A stretch of 64,000 bases of DNA from Dactylorhiza incarnata (Eukaryota; Streptophyta; Magnoliopsida; Asparagales; Orchidaceae), in assembly GCA_033032865.1 (NCBI GenBank), contig JAWHQI010000170.1, forward strand, positions 5,097,501-5,161,500, read 5' to 3'. Of this stretch, positions 11,766-22,132 are shown in pieces; the first letter of the stretch is position 1; every line of letters begins with the position of its first letter. Under the pieces are notes generated by a model, which saw nothing but the letters and a program-made list of their open reading frames with translations, had not been told where the DNA came from and did no database searches. The translations under genes and the position numbers were made by a program.

Positions 11766-12296
11766 CTATCCTTGCACAGAAATAACAAACGGAACATACT
11801 CCTTCCGCAGGCCTCGGAGTATGTGCCTCTTCAACTTCGCCTCAGAGATCGGCTCACCAGGATCCAAATCCGAGATTTCAGCACACATGTTCTTCACCTT
11901 CAGGAAGAAGGTGGATATTGACATCTTCTCTTTAGTGGATCGTGCCAACTCATTCTCCAGAAATTGTAGCCGCGCTATATTCTTCTTGTTGAATAGCCCA
12001 TCAAGAGCTTTCCAGATCTCAGACACTGACTTGCAACCCATGATGTGGTCGAACAAGTTAGGTGCAATAGCTCTCTTCAGAGTGAACTCCGCTTTGGCGT
12101 TGGTCTTCCTCCAAGCCCTCACTGCTTGAGCATTATCTTCGGTTGCTAGAACTTCCTCCTGTTCATCTCCACCAACAAGCTCCCAAAGGTCCTCTCCAAA
12201 AAGGTAGCTCTCCATACAAGACTTCCATTTCTTGTAGTTGGTATGAGTAAGCAACTCAATGCCAAGTCCTCTCGCATAACCTCCTCCGCCGTCCAT
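11766..12296 (-). pseudogene. Copia A Gag, N-terminal part
   Basis: An open frame of 176 codons begins with ATG a short distance inside the primer site. It has the copia Gag pattern: an N-terminal block with YKKWKSCMESYL, then FDHIMGCKSVSEIWKAL and FLENELAR, features of the UBN2/retrotran_gag family that forms the particle shell. It stops at a premature codon just before 11766. The zinc-knuckle part continues in a separate frame to the left. Gag would package the element RNA, but this copy is broken. Confidence 0.8.
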
Positions 12297-12325
12297 CTTG
12301 GTTACTCAGTGCTTGTTCCAACCTC

Positions 12326-12337
12326 GCTCTGATACCA
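12326..12337 (-). other. Copia A primer-binding site (tRNA-iMet)
   Basis: The minus strand reads TGGTATCAGAGC, directly abutting the 5' LTR. This is the standard complement of the 3' end of plant initiator tRNA-Met used to prime minus-strand synthesis. Confidence 0.85.
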
Positions 12338-12914
12338 TGTGAAATATTGGGGATCAACGGAGCACCGAGACAAGAACACCAAGGACTGAATAAGAAACAC
12401 TTCTCATCTATTAATTTGCAAAAAATTACAAGTTACAAATGAACAAGACTGAAAACAAGTTGCATACAACTCGATTTATGACACCCAAAAAAGAAGTAAA
12501 GAAACTAGTCGCGGACGGTGTTCGCTTCTCCTCCACAGCACACCACACAAGTGCTACTCACTACCGCCCGATGTTAACTCCTAACACCTCGCGTTAGCTT
12601 TCAGGTCGCTTCTCACAAGCTCTCTGCTCGCACTCGCAGCTCGCTAGCCGCACTCGCGTACACTAACGCCTGGCGTTAACTTCTTAACGCTCCGCGTTAG
12701 CTCACGATTACTCTCTCTTAAGAGACCTTCTCTAGGTCGCTTCCCGAACTCGCTCCGAGTTCTCTGCTATCTCGCCCAAATCAATATTTGTACATAGAGG
12801 GGGGGGGGGGGTCTGGCCCTCCTATTTATAGGAAGGGGAGAGACCTTCTAGAAGCAGAGCTAACGCTTGCGTTTAGCTTTAACGCCGGGCGTTGCTCACT
12901 TCAGAAATCTAACA
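12338..12914 (-). repeat. Copia A 5' LTR (577 bp)
   Basis: Pairs with the split left LTR. It contains a minus-strand TATA box (TATAAATA, 12823-12830), a homopolymer of about a dozen G near 12800 that is shorter in the other LTR, and several imperfect palindromes built from TAACGC and GCGTTA. Confidence 0.9.
12823..12830 (-). promoter_or_regulatory. TATA box in copia A 5' LTR
   Basis: TATAAATA on the minus strand inside the 5' LTR, at the expected place for the promoter of the genomic RNA. The same motif is present in the other LTR near 8146-8153. Confidence 0.5.
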
Positions 12915-13363
12915 AAATTTTTATCATAAAGTACCTAACAGAAAGTGACTGCAATATCTGGAATGAAGACATTGGTCTGCAAAGCCTTTGCACGTTAAAA
13001 TGAAGTAAAAGCAGATTAGGATGCAAGATGATTTACAACAAATTTGATTCATAATACAATGTGAGCCAAATACTATGTAAGCTTCATAAATATCTCTCAT
13101 AAATTACAACACGAAAAACTTGACATTGTTCTATGAAATAAAATTGTAAAATACAATTTTCAATTCAACGGCGGGCACTGTGATATTTTACTTATAAATG
13201 TCCAAGATGGTTTTAATCTCCGGGAAAATTACCCTTTTTACTGTATTTGTTACCGGAATTCAACTTAACTTCATTAAGATTCTGCTATTGATTCTTTCTT
13301 CTGTTTTCATTCAACTTTTTTTAATTGCAGATTTATCTTTAAAGATGGCAAATTCACCTAAAC
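12915..13363. other. AT-rich spacer between copia A and chromovirus B
   Basis: No gene recognised. It begins with a block related to 341-375 (GAAAGTGACTGCA...) on the opposite side of copia A, then AT-rich sequence. It ends with TAAAC (13359-13363), the left target duplication of chromovirus B. Confidence 0.6.
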
Positions 13364-13742
13364 TGATACGATCCCGGTAGGGCGGTGGAGGCTGTCGGCT
13401 AGAGAGAGTACGGGAGAGAGGGGGGAGATAGAGAGAGGGGGAATAGGGTTAGAGAGGAGGAGAGGGAAAACACAATTTCATTCCAGGATACCACAATACA
13501 AGGCTTACGCGTCCTCTTATAGTAGTGAGGAGCGAATACAAAAAGGAAATGTTTTGAAATAGGAAATGCGGAAATACCTAAATTGACACACGCAAACAAA
13601 ACAACAAATTAAACGTCATAAGCAAACAAGGTAGATAATTAATTATTAATTATTCGCTGCGGAAATTGTAGGCCCATCCGCTATACGCGCCCGGCGCGTG
13701 TAAACTTTCCAAGGTGGCTCGTCATCGTGCAACTCCGTAACA
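13364..13742 (-). repeat. Chromovirus B 3' LTR
   Basis: Pairs with 18425-18813, with about ten bases of length difference in the GAGA-rich tract and scattered substitutions. The pol frame (EPPWKVYTRRARI) reads across the internal/LTR border. Confidence 0.9.
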
Positions 13743-14584
13743 ATGCCGCCATCTGGGAAATGTGCCTTGTCCTCAAGGCAGAAATCGGGAAACTGGCGGC
13801 GGAAATCATCCCGGGGCAACCATGTTGCGTCTGAGGCTGGCCGGCCGGTTCAGGCCACAAGGACTTCCTCCGATGTACGGTCTCCTGGGGTGCGACATCT
13901 CTGATCGAGGATTGAGTCGGGATAGTAGGGTGTCTCCCCTGCAAGGTCGATGTCGGCCGGAATGTGATCCGCGGGAGCGTGGTCGCCCACAACGCGTCGG
14001 AGCTGTGAGACATGAAAGATCGGATGAATGCGGCTCCCTGCTGGAAGGCGAAGACGGTGGGCGACTGCCCTTATGCGGGCGAGGACCTCGAAAGGCCCGA
14101 AGAAACGAGGGGCCAGTTTCGGGCAGGGCCGGCGGGCCACCGAAAGCTGTCGGTAGGGGTGGAGTTTGACGAACATCCTCTCGCCAACCTCAAAGGAGAG
14201 GTCCCGACGTTTCTTGTTGGCGAAGGAGGCCATCTTCTGCTGGGCCCGCCGTAAGTGGTGCTTCAAATGATCTAGGATGGTATCTCTGTCACGGAAAGTG
14301 GTGGTCACGCTTTCCACCTGGCACTCCCCTGGAAGGTGGCGGACGATCGACGGTGGAGGGCAGCTGTAAACGGCCTCGAATGGGGTGGTGCCGGTTGCCT
14401 GATGGTAGGCGGAATTGTACGAGTATTCGGCCCACCCGAACCACTTGGCCCAACTGCGAGGCTGCTCCCCCACGAAGCAGCGGAGGTACGTCTCCAAACA
14501 CCGGTTGAGGACCTTAGATTGTCCGTCTGTTTGCGGGTGGTATGTCGTGCTCATGCGGAGACGGGTGCCCTGTAAGCGGAACAA
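13681..14584 (-). pseudogene. Chromovirus B integrase C-terminal half and chromodomain
   Basis: Contains [16 protein letters not shown] (the catalytic Glu of QTEV is replaced by Lys), SYHQATGTTPFEAVY-type sequence, the GPY/F block (APRFFGPFEVLARI) and IHPIFHVSQLRR. The chromodomain begins EVLVA and then hits TGA near 13850, where a Trp is expected in this family. After it, the same frame resumes with ATWLPRDDFRRQFPDF and LEDKAHFPDGG into the LTR. The chromodomain is therefore interrupted by a single nonsense change. Confidence 0.8.
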
Positions 14585-14590
14585 TGTGGT

Positions 14591-15735
14591 CTAGAACGTA
14601 CTCAGGAAGAGCGGATCGCAGTCGCTGACGATTGACCAAGGAAACCCGTGGAGGCGCACGACCCCCTGGACGAAGCTGTCGGCGACAGTGGACGCCGTGT
14701 ATGGGTGGCAGAGGGGAATAAAATTAGCGTACTTCGAGAGCCTGTCCACTACAACCAGGATGCAGTCGTGCTCCTGTGATCGGGGCAGCCGTGTGATGAA
14801 ATCCATGGCGATATCGTCCCAAATGCGATCGGGAATCGGAAGGGGCTGAAGCAGGCCACCGAGAAACATGACCTCGTACTTGGCTTTCTGGCAGGTGAGG
14901 CAGGTGGCCACAAAGGCCTTGACTTGTCGGAACATATGAGGCCAATAGAGCGAGGCGGCCAAGCGTCGGTACGTCCGGTAAGCTCCGGTGTGTCCCCCTG
15001 TTGGTGAAGCATGGAACTCGGTCAACAACAGAGGAATGCTCGGGGAGGAGGGGGCGAGTACGAGGCGGCCCTTGTAGAGTAAGCGACTGTCAACCAAGGA
15101 GTATGGTGGGTGACTTGTGGCGTCCGCGAGAAGTGCTATCCGTATCTTGTTAAGCGTCGGGTCGGCTTCTACTTCCCATTGGAGGGTATCCGCATCCTCC
15201 CTAACCGGGCGGGAAATGGCTGCGAGTTTGGGGTTGCGCGAGAGGGCGTCGGCCGCGCAATTCGTCTTCCCCAGCCGAAACTCGATGCTGAAGTCATAGC
15301 CTAGTAGCTTGGCCACCCATACTTGTTGAGCGGGCGTAGCAATCTTCTGTTGGAGGAGGTAGCGGAGGCTGTGGTGGTCGGTGTGGACCACGAACCGTCG
15401 GCCCATGAGGTAAGGTCACCAATGTTGCACAGCGAGGGCGAGGCCCTTAAGCTCGTTCTCGTAAGTGGAATGGCTGCGGATTGTGTCTGAAAAAGCGCGG
15501 CTGAAATAGGCCACAGGGCGACCGATCTGCATTAAAACGGCTCCAACACCGACGCCTGACGCGTCACATTCCACGAGGAAGGGCTGTGTAAAATCCGGCA
15601 TTGCCAACACTGGGGCTCGAACTAAGGCCTGCTGTAGAGCGGTAAAAGCGGCTGAAGCCGCGGCCAACCACTCGAAGGGCCCTTCGGCCGACTTTTTCAG
15701 AAGCTGGGTGAGGGGCCGGGCCAGTGTGCCGTACC
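14591..15735 (-). pseudogene. Chromovirus B RNase H and integrase N-terminal half
   Basis: RNase H (VECDASGVGVGAVL, STYENELKGLALAVQHW, TDHHSLRYLL, ADALSR) is split by a stop near 15417. Integrase follows: zinc HHCC (HTGAYRTYRR, CLTCQKAKYE) and core (DIAMDFITRLPRS, CILVVVDRLSKYANFI, SIVSDCDPLF, with the expected DRDP changed to DCDP). It stops at TF near 14591. Confidence 0.85.
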
Positions 15736-15739
15736 CCTA

Positions 15740-16280
15740 AATGAACCGGCGGTAGTACCCTGTCAGTCCCAGGAATCCCCGAACATCGCGGAGTGACGAT
15801 AGTGTCGGCCATTGGAGGACCGCCTCGATCTTGTCGCTATCCATGGAGACTCCTGTCGCCGAGATGGTGTGTCCCAGGTAGCACACCTCTGGAACCCCAA
15901 AGGAACACTTCGTTGGGTGGAGCTTGAGGTGGTGGCGTCGTAGAGTAGCCAATGTCTGGCGGACGTGCTGGAGGTGCGCCTGCCAAGAAGAGTTGTAGAC
16001 CAATATGATATCAAAAAAACAAGAATGTGCTGACGAAGTACCGGACGAAAGATATTGTTCATTGTGGCCTGAAAGGTGGCCGGTGCATTGGTCAGGCCGA
16101 AGGGCATAACCAGGAACTTATAGTGGCCATCATGGGTCCGGAAGGCCGTCTTGGCTACATCGGCCGGCCGAATGCGAATCTGGTGGTAGCCGACACGGAG
16201 GTCCAGCTTGGTGAAGACGGTCGCGTCATGGAGCTCATCCAAAAGCTCCTAAATCACCGGAATCGGGTACTTGTCTGGAA
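15740..16280 (-). pseudogene. Chromovirus B reverse transcriptase core
   Basis: Recognisable [32 protein letters not shown], then the active site. Near 15995-16025 the plus strand has ATCAAAAAAACAAG. The T-run on the coding strand has shifted frame and the double-Asp codons are no longer both Asp, so the catalytic site is lost twice over. The following frame has the [16 protein letters not shown] thumb region and [13 protein letters not shown] before a stop. Confidence 0.8.
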
Positions 16281-16288
16281 CAGTGGCT

Positions 16289-17174
16289 TTATTGAGCTCC
16301 CGATAGTCTACGCAGAAACGCCAACTGCCGTCTTTTTTGGACCAACATGACCGGGCTGGAGAAGGGGCTGGCACTTGGGCGGATGAGGCCCCCCATCAAC
16401 ATGTCGCCTACTAGTCTTTCAATCTCGTCCTTTTGTACGTGCCCGTAGCGGTATGGACGGACCGAGACTGCCGTCACACCGGGTTGCAGAGGTATGGCAT
16501 GATCGTGCGGCCGAGCTGGTGGCAACTCGGTTGGAGGAGCAAATAGGTCTGCAAACTCTAATAGGAGGTCCTGAAAGTCTGGAGGCGGTGCTGAGGCTGA
16601 TGGAGCGGCGTCCGAGATGGGCCATAGCAAGGCCAAAAAATCGACGTTCGTCATCCGCTGAATGGCGTGGGCGGAGACTGGGGAGCGAAGAAGTGTGGCG
16701 TCTCCCACAAGGCAACACTCCCGCCCGTCTTGGAGGAACCGCATCGTCATAGACCGCCAGTTGACTCGCACGTCGCCGAGCGTGCAGAGCCATGCTACTC
16801 CCAAAATGGCGTCGATCCCGCCAAGGCCGAAAACGTAGAAGTCTGTCGTCATCGAGTAGGGTCCCACTGAGAGCGAAACGGACGGACAGCGGCCTTGGAT
16901 CGAACGGCGGCGACCATCGCCCAGACAAACTGTGAAATCTGGAGAAGGTTCTGTCGGAAGACGTAGCTGCTGGACCAGATGAGACGAAAGGAAATTATGG
17001 CTCGCCCCGCTGTCTACCATGATGACTATGTGGCGGTCGCCCAACTTGTCTGCCAACTTCATGGTTTGGGGGCCTGAAATGCCTCCCACGGAAAAACAAG
17101 GAAGTTCCAAACGATGAAGATCTGCGTCAGCGGCGGCCACGGTGGTGTCCTCTGCAGTGATCTCGAGGTCTTCA
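16289..17174 (-). pseudogene. Chromovirus B protease and start of RT
   Basis: Contains the aspartic protease motif VDSGASHNF, a typical GIDAILGVAWL flap/dimer region, and the RT entry ([38 protein letters not shown]). A frameshift near 16340 destroys the following [13 protein letters not shown] block, which continues in another frame. Confidence 0.8.
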
Positions 17175-18185
17175 AAATCTGCTAAAGTGATCTCTGGCTC
17201 GAAGTCGCCGATGATGGCTTGGAACTCCTTGACCGCGCAGACATGGGTCGGGGAGTAGGGCTGACGGCAGCGGAAACATATCCCCTTGCGGCGGAGATCG
17301 TTGAACTCGCGGTTAGAGAACCGCTATGGTGGGGCTGGGCGCCCTGGCCGGGTGGCCGGCGGGGGGGCGAGGATCTTGGGTTTCCGGAGTAGTGGTTTTC
17401 CAAGCCCGGCCGCCTGGCGGAAGCCCACCGGGGATTGGTGGCGGTCGAGGTGACAAATCCGCGTCCACAAGGCGGGCCATGTCGAGGGCCTCGGAGACTG
17501 TCCGGGGGTGGTGGGTGCGGAGCCGAGACAGTATGTTGGGGCGAAGGCCTTGCATGAAGAAGCCAAGATAGTGGTCCGGTGGTAGGCCCGGAACATGAGT
17601 TACGAGGGCCACGAACTCATCGATGTAGTCCTCCATCGTACCCGATTGTCGTACCCCGCATAATCTTTCGATGGCGGAGCCGGAATAACGAGTGTCGTAG
17701 CGGCGAATCATTTCTTGTTTGATTTCCGGCCATGAGATGAACGGATTGGACTGGCGGAGCCATCGGGCCCAGTGGAGGGCGGAGCCGTCGAGTCCCACGA
17801 CGGCGGTAGAGACCTTGTCCTGCTCGGGCGTGTGGTGGAGATCGAAGTATTGTTCCGCCTTGGCGATCCACCCAATCGGATCAACCCCGGTGAAGGTCGG
17901 AAGATCCAAGGTAAGGGTTGGACGGCCGGAAAGACCAAGGGGTGGCGCGTCCCCAATGATCGTCGGTGGTGCCGCCCCTAGGATGGACGGGCTCGCGGCC
18001 GGTTGCGTGGATCCACTGGCGGTGGAGGCAGCTGAAGGCTGTAATGCATCAAGCTTGGCGTGTATGGCGAGCAAAGAGGACTGCAAGGAGGCCACGATGG
18101 ACTCCGGTGTGCTGACACGACGAAGGAGGGCCTCGTTGGCGTCCTCCGATGGAGCCTCGGTGGTGGAACGAGTGGTTGGTGCCAT
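17175..18185 (-). pseudogene. Chromovirus B Gag
   Basis: Opens with ATG (MAPTTRSTTEAP), then a coiled SLQSSLLAIHAKLDALQP stretch and the Gag core (FTGVDPIGWIAKAEQYFDL, HWARWLRQ, YIDEFVALVTHVPGLPPDHY). The frame is lost near 17320. In the next frame the short knuckle GICFRCRQPYSPTHVC follows, the same CX2C..HXC form as in the gag-only element and chromovirus C. The product would be the capsid and RNA-binding protein, but the frameshift separates it from protease. Confidence 0.85.
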
Positions 18186-18407
18186 GGCAGTGGCGGCGCG
18201 GCGCGGCGGAGCGGTCGTCAGGAGCGATGCGTGCGTGCGTCGGCGCGGAAGGAGCGGGTCAGTGGCGACGGAGCGGGCAGTGGCGTCGGGCTACACGAGG
18301 TCGGGACGGATCAGTGGCGACGCGTGCGACGGAGCGGAAGGTGGACGGGTTGCAGCGAGCGGAGCGCGGACGGCGCAGGTTCTCCGGCGGCTGTTTGCGG
18401 GCGGAAT

Positions 18408-18421
18408 GGCAGGTCGGACCA
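18408..18421 (-). other. Chromovirus B primer-binding site, tRNA-Tyr
   Basis: The minus strand reads TGGTCCGACCTGCC, three bases from the 5' LTR. It is complementary to GGCAGGTCGGACCA, the 3' end of eukaryotic tRNA-Tyr including CCA. The same 14 bases stand next to the LTR of the gag-only element at 38394-38407. tRNA-Tyr was recognised from memory of the tRNA sequence, not by search. Confidence 0.75.
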
Positions 18422-18424
18422 GTT

Positions 18425-18813
18425 TGATACGATCCCGGTAGGGCGGTGGAGGCTGTCGGCCAGAGAGAGTACAAGAGAGAGGGGGGAGATAGAGAGAGGG
18501 AGAGAGAGGGGGAATAGGGTTAGAGAGCAGAAGAGGGAAAACACAATTTCATTTCAGGATAGCACAATACAAGACTTACGCGTCCTCTTATAGTAGCGAT
18601 GAGTGAATACAAAAAGGAAATGTTTTGAAATAGGAAATGCGGAAATACTTAAATTGACACTCGCAAACAAAGCAACAAATTAAACGCCATAAGCAAACAA
18701 GGTAGATAATTAGTTATTAATTATTCGCTGCGGAAATCGTGGGCCCATCCGCTATACGCGCCCGGCGCGTGTAAACTTTTCAAGGTGGCTCGTCGTCATG
18801 CAGCTCCGTAACA
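18425..18813 (-). repeat. Chromovirus B 5' LTR
   Basis: Pairs with 13364-13742. It contains GA-rich runs (GAGAGAGGGGGGAGATAGAGAG) and a minus-strand CTATAAGAGG that could be the TATA element (about 18584-18593). Confidence 0.9.
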
Positions 18814-20490
18814 TAAACACTCAAAAAGAAATAGTGAAAGTATTGGAAACCATTTAAGAGAAGAAAATGAGCATGAGAGGCTAGTATAATCAATCCATAA
18901 AACTATTTTAGCAAGCAATCCAGACCTTTTTAATACGAAGGGCCTCTGTAGTTTGGTTGTCATTTTGAGCTGAATTCTACAAAATCAAAGCATTTCAATC
19001 ACTTTGAATGAATCAAAGATCACCAAGTCAAAAATGGTGAAGCTGAATTCTCAGAGCATTTCAGCACAGATGTAATAATTAGTCAGAGCTTTTACTTTCA
19101 TTCCAATTTAATTGTAATAATAATGAAATAATTAGATTATATGCTTCAACTGAATCACAGCAGTAGTTTGCTTTTATTGCTGACTAATTTTATTGCTTCA
19201 ACTAATTATTGTTATAAGGTCACTATGTTGAATAATTTTTGTGTGATTATATGCTTCAACTTTGTATAATCATCGAAGTGACTAACGGAAGAGAAAATGC
19301 ATAATCACCTCACCTCTCTCTCTCTCTCTCTCTCTTCATTTTGTATAATGATGCCGATTAGTATTAAGTGAATAACCATCATATCATATTCCAAATTATA
19401 AGAGTAAACAAGTGGAAGTAATAATAGCATAAGACTACACCACCTCAGTACCACAGCATGAATAATAATATTAGAGACTGACAAAAATACATAGAGTAAT
19501 AAGGTACCAAGGCTTACACATCCAGTACTTAAAATAATATGAGTCCAATGTCTAAACGATTCAGGGTTCATCAGTGTACCCACAACGATTCAACAAATAA
19601 TAAAAGTAATAAACTAGGGTAATCCTCACATCATTTGTAAGACTCCCTTTTCCGGGGTGTTGTGCCAAACCGAGAAGTCTTATGCTCGCTCGATGCACCC
19701 AACTTGACTACGATGACGTAGGTAGTACAAGAGAAGACATAACACTCTTAACTCGTGCCGTCTTTTAAAGCACCTAGTCCCCCCAAATTTGTAAGAACAA
19801 ACAATGTTAAATTATAATAAACCATGTATGTGTGTAAATCGAGCAGTTTTGAGTTTGTGCCTACACAACTTTACACTTCGTAAGCAACTGCTTGTGTTGA
19901 TTTTGTATACTTCCATGATTTCACAACTCTAACTCCCTTTCTTCAACTGACATGACTTTTTTTAGTTATTCTGTGTTGTTGTCAGCTTGCTTCTTCGGAG
20001 TTTTTCGAGTTGGAATGAAATTGTTGGGACCTTGGGTACACCTAATCGTTCCATCTTGATCATAATCTCTCGGCATGCCAAGTATTTGCTATAAGAGTTG
20101 TCATATTTCTCTACGGATGGTTATCTTTGAGGATTTCGCCTGTTTTCTGAGACCTAGATCGATCATTCCATTTGCTTTGGCTACCGTAGAGTTCTATTAT
20201 TTTGACGGTCATATCTCTAGCAACATTCACCTAGCTTATAGTGCATGATTTAACTTTCATTGGTCGTTTCATGAGTGCCGACCTCACTATGATGGGATAA
20301 AGGCTTGAGTGTTGTTGTTGTTGGTCGTTTCATGACATCCATGAAAGGAGTGAGTTGCTGTCATATAATTTTATTTGTTGAGTTGAGTGTGTTTGGATAG
20401 GTGCATGAATTTGGGAGCATTTTTCATGACATTGTGATTACCTTGGCACATATGCTGAAATAAGCATTATTAATAATGTCAAGCATGTAG
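18814..20490. other. AT-rich non-coding stretch
   Basis: Begins with TAAAC, the right target duplication of chromovirus B. It holds a (CT)n microsatellite near 19313-19335 and no convincing exon, splice pair or protein motif on either strand. I see no gene here. Confidence 0.6.
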
Positions 20491-20650
20491 AAGCTTTGAT
20501 ACCATCTGATGCAACTAGGAAACGATGATCACGGAGAACCATCAATCCACATAAAAGCTAGGTTAGATGCCGTAGCCGCCACTAGGAAACGATGATCACG
20601 GAGAACCATCAATCCACATAAAAGCTAGGTTAGATGCCGTAGCCGCCACT
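20491..20650 (-). repeat. LTR/primer-site relic with a 67-bp tandem duplication
   Basis: On the minus strand TGGTATCAAAGCTT (20491-20504) looks like an initiator tRNA-Met primer site, and TGATGCAAC starts at 20507, two bases away, as an LTR edge would. Seven bases inside this edge, a 67-bp unit is present twice in tandem without visible change (20514-20580 and 20581-20647). No partner LTR or pol sequence was found, so this is a truncated relic. Confidence 0.5.
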
Positions 20651-21440
20651 CACATAGAAACACATAATAAATTTGCAATTTTCTAATGCGTGAGAGCACG
20701 ACAGAGTTGCTCAACAGAATTTCACCCAGCAGAAAGTGCATGACAGAATGTCTTTAGGCACTCACATTATCCATGTTATTATGGCATGTGCCATTTTACA
20801 CACATGCTAAAAAACAGCTTTGAAAAATAGTATATCAAATCTTCATGTCTAAATAGTGATATCTGTGTGAGGGCGTGCACGCGTGTGAGTGTTGTTTCTC
20901 ATATAGAATGAAATATCTTATGCTCATAATTGTTTTCATTTTTATTGTATTATTATTGATATTACATTATTATTCAATTAATTGCACACTATTTTGCAAA
21001 TTGCAGGTTAAGGTTGTACCAAAAAACTTAATGTTATACTCTCAAAAAAATCTTACATGAAAATACTGTTCAAAAAAAATATATATATAAATATTCTATA
21101 CGTGCAAAAATGAATTATTCAATAAATAAACTAGAAGTGAGTAAAACTAGCAATTGTGTGCAAGATCTTTTGTGTGGAGTGTGCAACATCAACAGTACTC
21201 GGCAACACACACCATACACAAATAAATAAATAAATAGATAAATATATATATATATATATACTATATATATATACCATATATAAAGAAGTATCAAACTCAT
21301 GAATTTTAAAGCCGTTGAAATGTTTACGGCCGTCGAATCTGGCATGATATTTCATCAGCCGTCGGATCAAACCGCTCCCTCTCTCTTGACTTTTTCATAG
21401 GTCTCCTAAACCTACTATGAGGTAACCTAAAACTATGAAG
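20651..21440. other. AT-rich stretch with TA microsatellite
   Basis: No gene seen. It contains TATATATA arrays around 21080-21095 and 21240-21285. The short open frames here are low-complexity. Confidence 0.6.
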
Positions 21441-21610
21441 GTGTAGAGTACCCTACAACATGAAATTACGATTTTACCCTTAAATTTATTGAAAAAGGTG
21501 TGTCATATGACCCATTTTTTAATCTCACAAAAATTGTCAAAGGTGAGATTTGAACCCAGGTTTCCACTATGTGAAGCAAAGATGACAACCATCACACCAT
21601 ATGGTTTTTG
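21440..21610 (-). mobile_element. Possible tRNA-derived SINE
   Basis: On the minus strand TGGTGTGATGGTTG (21586-21599) resembles a pol III A box, and GGGTTCAAATCTC (21545-21557) resembles a B box at about 30 bp spacing, followed by a non-tRNA body running to about 21440. No clear target duplication was identified. A diverged SINE is the simplest reading. Confidence 0.4.
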
Positions 21611-21914
21611 TTGAACAAAATTAAATTAAGTTTTATATATACACCCCTGCCGAATGTCACCACCCCTATCGAATGTCTCCGCCCGCACGGGAGGCTCCCG
21701 TGCCCTGTCACTCGTTATATTATAAAGAAATATCAATTTTGGGTCCATGGCAAGGAAAATAGGGAGTCTATGGCAAGGAAATTGAGACATAAGCAGATCA
21801 CAGCCGTTTGATCTCAAATCAAATCAGGAAAATGACCTGCGAATAGCCAATTTCCTAAATCAGCCCTCCCTCCCTCCCAACATTTTCCCGTGCTCCCCCT
21901 CCCCTCCTTCCTGC

Positions 21915-22132
21915 CCCGTTTTGGGCTGTCGCCGGCTGCGGAGCCGCCGGCTGGTCGGCATGAGGCCACCGACAGGTTCGTCGGTCTCCGGCGAACCTGC
22001 CGGTGGTAGTCCGGCGGGGCTCCGACAGGGCCGCCGGCGGTGGCTCTGCCGGACTACCACCGGCAGGTTCGCCGGAGACCGACGAACCTGTCGGTGGCCT
22101 CACGCCGGCCAGCTGGCGGCAGCCCAAAACGG
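21915..22132. repeat. GC-rich 218-bp palindrome
   Basis: Arms 21961-22015 and 22048-22102 are perfect 55-bp reverse complements around a 32-bp centre. Outside these, imperfect complementarity continues to CCCGTTTTGGGCTG (21915) and CAGCCCAAAACGGG (to 22132), with an indel. The sequence is strongly GC-rich within AT-rich surroundings. A transcript would form a long hairpin. It could be a foldback element or an inverted duplication. Confidence 0.85.

Larger units (their letters stand above)
414..12914 (-). mobile_element. Ty1/copia LTR retrotransposon A, degenerate, carrying a nested gypsy element
   Basis: On the minus strand the order is 5' LTR (12338-12914), primer site, Gag, protease, integrase, reverse transcriptase, RNase H, polypurine tract, then 3' LTR (414-8236, split by chromovirus A). 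Integrase precedes RT, which is the copia order. Without the nested insertion the element is about 5.3 kb, usual for the family. Termini are TGTGAAAT and TCTAACA on the plus strand. The flanking 5-mers GAATT (409-413) and AAATT (12915-12919) match at four of five positions, a worn target duplication. The reading frame is broken many times and the RT active site is mutated, so the copy is dead. Confidence 0.9.
13364..18813 (-). mobile_element. Ty3/gypsy chromovirus B, decayed, with tRNA-Tyr primer site
   Basis: LTRs at 13364-13742 (379 bp) and 18425-18813 (389 bp) start TGATACGATC and end CCGTAACA, with perfect TAAAC duplications (13359-13363, 18814-18818). On the minus strand: Gag, protease, RT, RNase H, integrase, chromodomain. 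At least six frame breaks or stops are present. The 3' end has the LEDKAHFPDGG block seen before the 3' LTR of many plant chromoviruses, and the open frame continues into the LTR. Gag is homologous to that of the gag-only element at 38.1-40.3 kb (DPLGWIAR versus DPIGWIAK and more). Confidence 0.93.
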
